The notes under the pieces were generated by a model. The model made no database searches and was not told the DNA's origin. It worked only from the letters and a program-made list of their open reading frames with translations. Shown piece by piece: positions 26,351-33,888 of a DNA stretch of 64,000 nt (the first letter of the stretch is position 1; the number at the start of each line of letters is the position of its first letter). The translations under genes and the position numbers were made by a program. Origin of the DNA: Candidatus Zixiibacteriota bacterium (lineage in GTDB: Bacteria > Zixibacteria > MSB-5A5 > GN15 > FEB-12); contig JAGNLV010000001.1 of the NCBI GenBank assembly GCA_017999435.1, positions 617,550 to 681,549 of the forward strand, read 5' to 3'.

Positions 26351-27046
26351 ATGAAATTCGCTCTGGGTCTGGAGCAGACCGAACCCGGCAAATGGATTGC
26401 CTGGGTGGTTGACCTGCCCGGATGTTTTGCCCGGGCCTCGGCGCGTGACGAAGTCGTGCGGTGCGCCCCGCGGGCTATCGCCGATTACTTCAACTGGCGG
26501 GACGGGTATGAGCGCGTCAGCAGCGAGGCGATCGAGCAGATGGGTATCGAGGTGGTCGAGGAATTCAGGAACTACGAGACGCTCGACGGGTACTGGGTGA
26601 ATGCCTTCTTCGCCTGGGACCGCCGTCCCCTCCTGGCGGGTGAGATCGACGACGTGCGGTGGCTGTTGAGCTGCACGCGGTCGGACCTGATTTCCGCCGT
26701 GCGCCGGGTACCGGCCGCGGCCCTCGACCAGCCCATCGCGGGGGAGCGCTTCGGCACGATCGCCGGGATCCTCACGCACGCGGCCACGGCCGAGCGCTGG
26801 TATCTGGACAAGCTCGGTCTGGCGCCGCAGAAAGAGACTCTCGGAACCGATCCCTTCGCGATGCTGGAATCGGTCCGCCGCCACCTGCTCATGCACCTTC
26901 CCCGCTTCGCCAATGATGCGACGGTGAGCGAGGGGCACGGGGAGTTTTGGTCGGCCCGCAAAGTCGCCCGCCGGGCTCTCTGGCACGAGCGGGTCCATAC
27001 CTGGCACATCCAGCGCCTGACGGCGCAACTTGTGAACCAGCGGTAA
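26351..27046 (+). CDS. HicB-like domain fused to a DinB-like domain
   Basis: 231 residues. Residues 1-50 (LEQTEPGKWIAWVVDLPGCF and then a helix ending AIADYF) match the HicB antitoxin-like alpha/beta fold that recognises RNA or peptides. Residues about 75-231 are a DinB/DfsB-like four-helix bundle with the expected metal-binding histidines: ILTHAATAERWY in the second helix and LWHERVHTWHIQRL in the last. DinB proteins are metal-dependent thiol S-transferases or related enzymes. The order HicB-like then DinB is a known but uncommon fusion with unknown function. There is no HicA toxin partner beside it. The upstream ribosome-binding site is weak. Confidence 0.7.
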   Translation: MKFALGLEQTEPGKWIAWVVDLPGCFARASARDEVVRCAPRAIADYFNWRDGYERVSSEAIEQMGIEVVEEFRNYETLDGYWVNAFFAWDRRPLLAGEIDDVRWLLSCTRSDLISAVRRVPAAALDQPIAGERFGTIAGILTHAATAERWYLDKLGLAPQKETLGTDPFAMLESVRRHLLMHLPRFANDATVSEGHGEFWSARKVARRALWHERVHTWHIQRLTAQLVNQR

Positions 27047-27050
27047 ACGA

Positions 27051-27067
27051 GCCCGGCGCCGCCGGGC
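27051..27067 (+). terminator. GC hairpin after the HicB/DinB gene, possible terminator
   Basis: GCCCGGC and GCCGGGC with a 3-base loop, starting 5 bp after the stop codon. There is no good U-run, so it is only a candidate. Confidence 0.3.
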
Positions 27068-27395
27068 AGACCGCTTTGCCGCAGCGTGACATCCCCCGCC
27101 CACCAGGTCCGCCCCGGCGGTGGCCAAGAGCCGTCCACGCCACTTGCCCGACCTCGCCCCGCGGAGGGGCAGGAGAATCACGTAAGGCGTTACCAATCAG
27201 TCGATTGCGGGGCCCGACGCGGAATAACCCCAGCGCCGATTTCCCCTCTGCAAAGGAAACCAATTGCGTCTCGCTGCGTATCCAAGCTAGGGTACGTGTG
27301 CCTGAGCGCACGTAAGCCGCGTGACGGTCGGCGCCGGGATTGACCCGGCGGGAAGAAAATGGCCGGCCGCGTGTAGAAAAAGAAAGGACTTGATC

Positions 27396-27506
27396 TTGGC
27401 AAATATGTGCCAACTCATTGGGTTGAAAGACCATTTGCCGGTCGGCGAACCGCCGATGGTCGAGAACCCGTGGGATGTTGACTGATCCCGCGGGTGGCGG
27501 AAAGGA
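27396..27506 (+). ncRNA. Candidate structured 5' leader (riboswitch-like) of the adhesin-like gene
   Basis: Seen by hand folding. Hairpin A is TTGGCA/TGCCAA (27396-27413). Stem P1 is GGGTT (27420-27424) with AACCC (27465-27469). An internal loop of GAAA opposite GAG comes next, then stem P2, GACCAT (27429-27434) with ATGGTC (27456-27461). An inner hairpin TCGGCG/CGCCGA (27442-27456) shares A27456 with P2. A strong hairpin E (27466-27495, 11 bp with one G-U) uses most of the bases of the P1 3' strand, so P1 and E exclude each other. The SD AAAGGA (27501-27506) follows directly. Two more hairpins lie upstream (27294-27313, 27332-27350). It matches no riboswitch class I recognise. Confidence 0.4.
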
Positions 27507-27513
27507 CACGGAC

Positions 27514-29634
27514 ATGACTGCCGCAGGCGTAGGAGCAAGCATACCGCGATTCGGCGGAGATCAGCCGAACCGGACAGGTGCGGGAGCATTCCTGCAGGCC
27601 GGCTTGCGGTGCGGCGCGCGCCGAGGCCGAAGGGCGGGAGCGGCGACGGCGGTCGCGGTCATGTGTGTTCTTATGGGAGGTTTCTCCCCGGCCGGCCCGG
27701 TGTGGGCTCAGGCCCCGCTTCCTCCGCCGCCGCCAGCGGGCGACCGGCATCAGGATCGTGCGGAAGACGCCCGGCGCGAGGAGCTGCAGCGCCTCAGCCG
27801 CGAGGTCCGAGATCTCGGCCGCGAGTACCTCGAGCTGCTCAACGAGCTCAAAGAGGTGATGAAGGACTACAACCGGTACCTCGCGGAGGCGGCCGTCAAG
27901 TCGCGCTCCGCCGGTCGGAGCGGGCAAACGGCGGCGAGCACGGTGACCGCGGAGCAGAAAGAGCTGCAGGTGTTGATGGAGCGGCTCGCCGCGGGCGCGT
28001 ACCTGAAAAACGCCCTGCAACTGGAGGGGGACCTGAGCCGCGTGCGCGCGGCCCTCGACTCCCAGCGGGAGGCGGTGCGGGCGGACCGGCGCGCCTATGC
28101 CCTGAGCGAGAATCTGGGGCGCAGCCTCGAGGCCATCACCATCCAGCTCGAATCGGAGCTCGCCGACCTCCCCTCGGAAAATGACGGGCTGCCGCCGGAG
28201 CTCTATTTCTGTTTCCAGCAAGCCAGCGACTCCGGGCAGGTCGACGCCGAGAAGCTCCGGCAGGTCTATGTCAGACTGCTGGGGCGCGACGGGAACGTCC
28301 AGGTGGCGGTGCCGGATTTCGATTTCACGTTTGATTTCGACCCCGCCCAGCTGGCCAAGCTGGAGTACCTTGATTCGCTGTTCGGGGATTCGATGTGTGC
28401 GGTGATCCCGCAGGTCTATGTCGCGTCGGCCAAACCACCGGCCCCGCCTCGAACGCCGGTGGTGGTGGGCGACCGCAACATCGTGTTCACGGGCGCCGGG
28501 GGAAAGACCGAGGTGGTCCGGGAGTACGGCGACAGCCTGCGGGTCGCCTCGCGCGCGCCGATCACGATCACCAACCCGAACGGCGACCTGCGCTTGATCG
28601 GGTGGGACCGGGAGCTGCTCCTGGTGCGGGGAGAGATCACGCTCGGGGCCGATTCGCGCAAAGCGGCCGAGGCGCTCGCGGAAGAAGTCCGCCTTCGGCT
28701 CGAACGGTCCGGCAGCGGCTACGAGGTCGGCTACCTGATGCCCGAGTTGCGCGATACCCGCCAGAAGGCCGCGAACCGGACTCTCACCGTCATGGTGCCG
28801 CAGGACAACCCGCTCATCGTGACAAGTCCGTTCGGCAGCGTTGTGCTCGAAAGCCTGGAAAACGATGTGATGCTCACCACCGAACACGCCGACGTGACCG
28901 GCAGCGACATCGTGGGGCGGGTAGGGCTGACGTGCCAGATGGGATCGGTGCGTCTGACCGGAGTCGAGGGGCATATTGCGATCACCGCGCGCCGTACGCC
29001 GGTGGAGCTGCAGGGCTGCGATGGGGAGGTGACGATTGACAACGAGTACGCATCGGTGCAGCTGGCCGAGTGCGCCGGGCCCGTCGACATCCGCAACAGC
29101 GGCCAGGTGCGCATCAGCTACCACCAAGGGGATATCAGCGTCGACAACTCCAACGGCCAGGTGGAGGTCCAGCACTCCGAGGGAAACTGCCGGCTGACCA
29201 GCCGGTACCAGCCGATGCAGATCGCGTACGTGAAGGGGTCGGTGACGGCCGAGAACAGCCACGCCCCGATTGTGATCTCCGACATCACCGGGCGGATCGA
29301 GGCCGGCAACTCCTTCGCTCCCATCCAGGCCACCGACTTCTCGGGACCGATCAGCCTGACTAATTCCAACGGACCAATTACGGTGAGCGTGTCGGGACCG
29401 CTGCAGGGACCATCGGCGATCCGCTCAACCGGCGGCGTGATCAACCTGACGCTGGAACCGGGCATCGACCTGCTCATGCGGGCGACTGCGGTCGACGGCA
29501 AGATCGAGTCATCCTACCCCCTGTCGCTGAAGCAGGCCGGAACGACGACTGTGGCGGAGCTGGCGCTGGGGAAAGCGCGGCCGGAACTGACGATTACGGG
29601 AACGCGGACCAGGATCGTGGTGGGGGAAGACTGA
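27514..29634 (+). CDS. Secreted DUF4097-like beta-strand-repeat protein with coiled-coil N-terminal region
   Basis: 706 residues. An extended basic N-region and one hydrophobic segment ending VWAQA (about residues 42-66) look like a long signal peptide. A charged helical region follows (about 80-170; REELQRLSREVRDLGREYLELL), probably a coiled coil. From about residue 345 there is a right-handed beta-helix-like array of short strands (ITITNPNGDLRLIGW, LIVTSPFGSVVLESL, VDIRNSGQVRISYHQGDI, ISLTNSNGPITVSVSG), typical of DUF4097/putative auto-adhesin domains. The role is unknown; exported location is inferred. The ATG at 27514 is preferred over upstream in-frame starts because AAAGGA sits seven bases before it, after a structured leader. 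Confidence 0.7.
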   Translation: MTAAGVGASIPRFGGDQPNRTGAGAFLQAGLRCGARRGRRAGAATAVAVMCVLMGGFSPAGPVWAQAPLPPPPPAGDRHQDRAEDARREELQRLSREVRDLGREYLELLNELKEVMKDYNRYLAEAAVKSRSAGRSGQTAASTVTAEQKELQVLMERLAAGAYLKNALQLEGDLSRVRAALDSQREAVRADRRAYALSENLGRSLEAITIQLESELADLPSENDGLPPELYFCFQQASDSGQVDAEKLRQVYVRLLGRDGNVQVAVPDFDFTFDFDPAQLAKLEYLDSLFGDSMCAVIPQVYVASAKPPAPPRTPVVVGDRNIVFTGAGGKTEVVREYGDSLRVASRAPITITNPNGDLRLIGWDRELLLVRGEITLGADSRKAAEALAEEVRLRLERSGSGYEVGYLMPELRDTRQKAANRTLTVMVPQDNPLIVTSPFGSVVLESLENDVMLTTEHADVTGSDIVGRVGLTCQMGSVRLTGVEGHIAITARRTPVELQGCDGEVTIDNEYASVQLAECAGPVDIRNSGQVRISYHQGDISVDNSNGQVEVQHSEGNCRLTSRYQPMQIAYVKGSVTAENSHAPIVISDITGRIEAGNSFAPIQATDFSGPISLTNSNGPITVSVSGPLQGPSAIRSTGGVINLTLEPGIDLLMRATAVDGKIESSYPLSLKQAGTTTVAELALGKARPELTITGTRTRIVVGED

Positions 29635-29706
29635 GCCCGCGGGGCGACCCTTCAGAGCTTCTCTCCGACTTTCGATAAATCATCTAATCCATTGGTGTCC
29701 AACCGC

Positions 29707-31044
29707 TTACTTCGCGGCCGGGGCCGGGCTGTCGCCGATCGCTTCGACTTTTTTCCGGATCTTCTTTTCGATGTCGATGATGTACGTGTCGTCGTAGTAA
29801 ACGGTGGTCTTGAAGGCGGAGAGATTGGTGAGCTCCTCCATCACTGAGCGGATCGTCTTCACGCCGTTGACGATGATCTCCATCGATTCGAGCGCGCTCT
29901 CGGGATTCCGGGCGAACGTGCCCCGACGGATATCGTGCTGGACGAGCTGGGCGCGGCCGAGGATAGCGCCGACCGCGTTGTTGATGTAGTGATTGAAGGT
30001 GGCGGTGATGGTTTTGAGGGTCTCGAGGGCGGATTTTTCGAGCTGGCCGCGGGCGATCTCGCGCTGCATGGCGCGGTTCTCGCGCAGCAGCCGCTCGAGC
30101 GCGATGAACTGGTGGTAGAGGATGCGGTTGGCCTCCGTGAGGAGCACCTCGTTGGAGCCGATTTCGATTTCGAGGAAGGCCGCCTCCTGCATGGTCCGGG
30201 AGAGCAGATCCTCGCGGATCTTCTGCAGCCGGTCGGCATCGATCTTGAGGTTGCCACAGAGGATGTCCTGGCGATCCATGTGCTGGGCGTGGAGCGGGCG
30301 CGCCTTCACAATCGTGAACTGGGCGATGTCGTTGGCGAGGGCGACGATCTGCGGAAGGCGGAAGGCCGGGTCGTGGTCATCGGCCGGGTACTCGGTGTGG
30401 TGCTTGCCGACCGCGGAGCAGACCGCCTCCGGGATGTGCCACTGTTCGAGGAGGAACTGGCCGACACGGGCGTGGTTGGTGCCCCAGACCTGATCCTCCA
30501 GATCGGGCAGGCTCTCCCCCGCCTCGGCCTGCCGCCAAAGCCGGGCATAGCGCTCGGGGAACGATTTTTCCAGCACGAGCAGACCGATGTCGTGCAGGAG
30601 GCCGGCGACGAACGCCTCTTCGGAACACTCGTAGCGAATCGATTCGGCGATACTCCGGGCGCCGATCGCAACCGCCAGCGAGTGGCGCCAGAAGCGAAGG
30701 CGGTCGACGGCCCCGGCCCATTTGCCGGTGAGGTCGTAGACCGAGGCCGAGAGCGCCAGCGCGGTCACGGCGCGCATCCCGAGGGTCATAACCGCCTGGG
30801 TGACCGAACTGATCCGGCGGCCGGCTCCGAAATAGGGGGAGTTGGCCAGCCGGAGAAGTTTGGTCGTCAGACCGGGGTCGCGCATCAGCACGGCGGCCAG
30901 GTCGCGGGCGGAAGAATCAGGATCGCGGGCCAGCCGGAGTACCTCGGCCAGCGACTGCGGCAGCGAGGCCAACTCCTCGTGATCCCGGAGGATGATCTGG
31001 AAGAGATCCTGCTCGGTCATGGCGGGCGTCTTGGCGTCTGTCAT
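29707..31044 (-). CDS. HDOD domain protein with a histidine-kinase-like helical tail
   Basis: 445 residues. Residues about 20-215 are an HDOD domain: LPSLPQSL-type start (ELASLPQSLAEVLRLARDPD), LLRLANSPYFG, VTQAVMTLGMRAV, AFVAGLLHDIGLLVLE, HARVGQFLLEQWHIP and VGKHH. The His-Asp pair of HD enzymes is kept in GLLHDIG. The C-terminal part has a coiled coil and then FNHYINNAVGAILGRAQLV, which resembles the H-box helix of HisKA dimerisation domains, but no ATP-binding domain follows. HDOD proteins act in signalling. An ATG at 31020 is an alternative start; neither start has a good SD. It lies 161 bp downstream of the kinase gene. Confidence 0.8.
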   Translation of the reverse strand: MTDAKTPAMTEQDLFQIILRDHEELASLPQSLAEVLRLARDPDSSARDLAAVLMRDPGLTTKLLRLANSPYFGAGRRISSVTQAVMTLGMRAVTALALSASVYDLTGKWAGAVDRLRFWRHSLAVAIGARSIAESIRYECSEEAFVAGLLHDIGLLVLEKSFPERYARLWRQAEAGESLPDLEDQVWGTNHARVGQFLLEQWHIPEAVCSAVGKHHTEYPADDHDPAFRLPQIVALANDIAQFTIVKARPLHAQHMDRQDILCGNLKIDADRLQKIREDLLSRTMQEAAFLEIEIGSNEVLLTEANRILYHQFIALERLLRENRAMQREIARGQLEKSALETLKTITATFNHYINNAVGAILGRAQLVQHDIRRGTFARNPESALESMEIIVNGVKTIRSVMEELTNLSAFKTTVYYDDTYIIDIEKKIRKKVEAIGDSPAPAAK

Positions 31045-31205
31045 ATGAGTATTATCGGCGGAATGAGCAAGGGGTTGAGACGAAGGGCGAGAATCAGGCC
31101 GGCAAATCGGGCGCCCGCAGGCAGTGCCGTCCCGGCGGCGTGTTGCGGGAAAAAACGCCGGCCCCGCGCAGCCGGGCCGGCGGTCGCGAGCGGGCGGCTC
31201 CGAAC

Positions 31206-33764
31206 CTACTTGGCCGGGGCCGGGCGACGCACCGCGTAGTAGGTGGCGTAGACCGCGGGCACACCCCACAGAAGGAGACACAGCAGGGAGTCTTTGAGGA
31301 ACCCTCCGTGGCCATAGTGGGCCAACATGACGGCGCTGTCCACCAGGTTGTAAACGACGACCGCGAGAGCCCCGGCGAACAGGCCGTAGCGATTGGTCAG
31401 CCAGACCGAGACAAAGATGAAGATCACCAGCCACAGCGCCGGCAAATCCACAGCGCTGTCGCCGGCCGCGGACGTCTGGTTGGCAGCCACGAGCACCGTA
31501 ACCACCAGGGTCAACAGCAGCCAGGCTCTCTTGCCGACCGGCGTATAGTGTTCCAGAATCTCAGCCAGGAGAACGAACAGGCCGACCGCCGCGCATGTGA
31601 AAGGCAGCCCCAGGATGGTCAGAGACAGCACCTGCACGCCGGAATTCACATACTCGGAAGACGACGACAGGCTGCCGGCCGTATCGAACAGGACCGCGGC
31701 CGAATGGCGGTAGAGCATGCACACCACATACAGCGCGGCGCCGCAGACAAACCCGGTACTCGCGGCGGCGGCAAGAGCAGGGCGCTCCATCCTCCCCTTC
31801 AGGAGGGGCGCGAGTCCGGCCAGGAGGCCCGGTTTGACACGCCCGACCACACCATAAACGGCGGCGATGACCAGATACACGGCGACGGCCAAGAAGGCAA
31901 AGAGGACGAGAAGGAGGAGCACATGGGTCAGCACGCCGGCCGTGCCGGTATCAGCGAATTTCTCGTACGCCCCGGTGCCGCCCAGCAGGCCGATTACCAT
32001 GAGGGCGTAAGCGGCGACGAGGACCGACGGGGACGGGAACTGCCACATCCTCTTTTTGGTGACGAATATGCAGGCAGCCAAAAAGGCCAGCGTGACCGCG
32101 CAGAAAGTGCCGGTAGAGATCCAGTCCGGGCCCCGGCTGGCGATGGTGCGACGCAGAACCTCGGGGAACGCCGCAGTCGAGCGAATGTCCGTGAGGGCGG
32201 CGCCGGAGAACGTCGCACGGACTTCTCCCACGGCCCCGGCCAGGAGAGTATCGGGCTCGACCCACTGAAAGCTCGTTTGGGCGACGCCTGCGGAGAAGGA
32301 AACGGCCACCGGCATTTCTCTCAGGGAATCGAGGTCCCGGCCGAGAAATGCCTGCGCATACTGCCCGGCCGCGCTCCGGAGCGAATCAACGGACGCGGAA
32401 TCGGACCTCCGGTCGGGGCGCAGCGAATGGCTGAAGGAAAAACACCGGCCATCGAGGGTCGTGAGCACGTCGTACCGTTCCTGCTGATCGGCGCTCACGG
32501 CAGCGGTACGGTAAAACTGGGCAGGCCGCCATTGGCTGAGCGCCTCCCACTCGCGGTCGGAGGGACGAAGGAACTCCCTGATTTCCTGAAGCTCGGCGTC
32601 GGCATCGCTGACGGTGTAGGATCGGAAACCCAAAAGGCCGCTGTGGTCACGCCGCGCCAGGTCAAGGGCGGCCTTTTCCACCTGCGCAGGTGCGGTCGTA
32701 GCCCGCTCGAGTTCGGATAGCGGCTGGGGGGTGAAGGCAAGCAGAAGCGCCACACCGACTGCGGCGAGGCCCAGGCCGAAAAGCAGAAAGAGCGGTTTCG
32801 GCTGAGGCGGGCGCGCGGGAATCTGCGACGCGTCGAGAGCATCCGCGACCGGCGCGGCGCCGACTCCGCTCCGGGGCGAGGAGATGACGGCAAAGGGGTC
32901 GCCGGACCCGGAAAGGACGCGCTGGAAGTGCTTCAGGTCGTCGACCACCTGGCCGGTTTCCTGATACCGATCCACCGGGTCCTTCTCCAGGCACCGGCCG
33001 ATAATGCGGAGCAGTTCCGGAGGGATGCCGGTCCCGGCGGGATCGAGGGCCGACGGCGGTTCGGCGACAATTCTGTGCGCGATTTCCGCGGCGTACTCGC
33101 CGCGAAACGGGCGGCGGCCGAGGACCATCTCGTACAGCACGACTCCGAACGAGAAGATGTCCGAACGTCTGTCGACGGCCGTTCCCCGCACCTGTTCGGG
33201 AGACATGTAGGCGAAGGTGCCCGCGGTCCCCCCGGTGCGGGTGATGTCCTGATCGTCAGTACGCTTGGCCAGACCGAAATCGAGGATCTTTACCCGGCCG
33301 TCCTGGCCTACCAGAATGTTGGCCGGTTTGATGTCGCGGTGCACAATACCCGCGTCGTGGGCGGTCTTGAGCCCGGAGGCGATCTCAACGGCCGTCTGGC
33401 AAATCTCAGCAAGCGGCCGGTCGGGCTGGGCGCTCAAGGGACGGCCGTCAACGTATTCCATGGCGATAAACGAGCGGTTGCCCGCCTGGAAGACCTCGTA
33501 GATGCCGACGATGTTCGGATGGTTCAGGTTGGCGAGGATTCTGGCCTCCCGCCGGAAGCGCGCCTGGAACTGCTCGTCCTGGGCAAGCTCCGGGGACAGA
33601 TGCTTGAGAGCGACTTTGCGGTCGAGATCCATGTCGTGGGCAAGGAACACGGTTCCCATGCCGCCGGCGCCGATGCGGGACTCGATGCGGAAGTGGCCGA
33701 CAATCTGGCCCTCGGCGAGCGGCGCTATGCTTCTGGTGACATCATCCTCGGCGAAGTCGCTCAT
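31206..33764 (-). CDS. Membrane Ser/Thr protein kinase (PknB-type) with polytopic C-terminus
   Basis: 852 residues. The Hanks-type kinase domain (about 25-290) has the glycine loop IGAGGMGTVF, catalytic Lys54, HRDIKPAN with Asp144, DFG at 162-164 and the MSPEQVRG activation segment. A single transmembrane helix follows (about 340-360), then an extracytoplasmic segment of about 190 residues with no repeat I recognise. The C-terminal 300 residues hold about seven further hydrophobic helices, including a conserved-looking integral membrane module near the end. A kinase tethered to such a polytopic domain is unusual; PASTA or TPR domains are the common partners. It is preceded by a strong SD (AGGAGG). 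Confidence 0.9.
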   Translation of the reverse strand: MSDFAEDDVTRSIAPLAEGQIVGHFRIESRIGAGGMGTVFLAHDMDLDRKVALKHLSPELAQDEQFQARFRREARILANLNHPNIVGIYEVFQAGNRSFIAMEYVDGRPLSAQPDRPLAEICQTAVEIASGLKTAHDAGIVHRDIKPANILVGQDGRVKILDFGLAKRTDDQDITRTGGTAGTFAYMSPEQVRGTAVDRRSDIFSFGVVLYEMVLGRRPFRGEYAAEIAHRIVAEPPSALDPAGTGIPPELLRIIGRCLEKDPVDRYQETGQVVDDLKHFQRVLSGSGDPFAVISSPRSGVGAAPVADALDASQIPARPPQPKPLFLLFGLGLAAVGVALLLAFTPQPLSELERATTAPAQVEKAALDLARRDHSGLLGFRSYTVSDADAELQEIREFLRPSDREWEALSQWRPAQFYRTAAVSADQQERYDVLTTLDGRCFSFSHSLRPDRRSDSASVDSLRSAAGQYAQAFLGRDLDSLREMPVAVSFSAGVAQTSFQWVEPDTLLAGAVGEVRATFSGAALTDIRSTAAFPEVLRRTIASRGPDWISTGTFCAVTLAFLAACIFVTKKRMWQFPSPSVLVAAYALMVIGLLGGTGAYEKFADTGTAGVLTHVLLLLVLFAFLAVAVYLVIAAVYGVVGRVKPGLLAGLAPLLKGRMERPALAAAASTGFVCGAALYVVCMLYRHSAAVLFDTAGSLSSSSEYVNSGVQVLSLTILGLPFTCAAVGLFVLLAEILEHYTPVGKRAWLLLTLVVTVLVAANQTSAAGDSAVDLPALWLVIFIFVSVWLTNRYGLFAGALAVVVYNLVDSAVMLAHYGHGGFLKDSLLCLLLWGVPAVYATYYAVRRPAPAK

Positions 33765-33888
33765 ACATCCTCCTGGCGCAATAATGGAGCCGACGCCCCG
33801 CGATTAGCGATCGTGCATTCCAACAGCGCTCAATTTGTCGCTTTTGCCCAAGCGCGTCAAGTGCAATCAGAACAGCGGGGCCGCCGGC

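Larger units (their letters stand above)
27047..27513. other. 467-bp intergenic region, structured in its right half
   Basis: The left end has a GC-rich hairpin just after the HicB/DinB stop. The right half contains several inverted repeats that form the predicted leader of the adhesin-like gene. No coding region was seen. Confidence 0.55.

Noticed and set aside
27396-27413. Sigma-54 promoter in TTGGCA-N6-TGCCAA.
   Set aside because: GG and GC are separated by nine bases instead of the required ten. The inverted repeat fits a hairpin or operator better.
33830-33870. Sigma-54 promoter upstream of the kinase gene.
   Set aside because: The GG and GC pairs on the minus strand are not ten bases apart.
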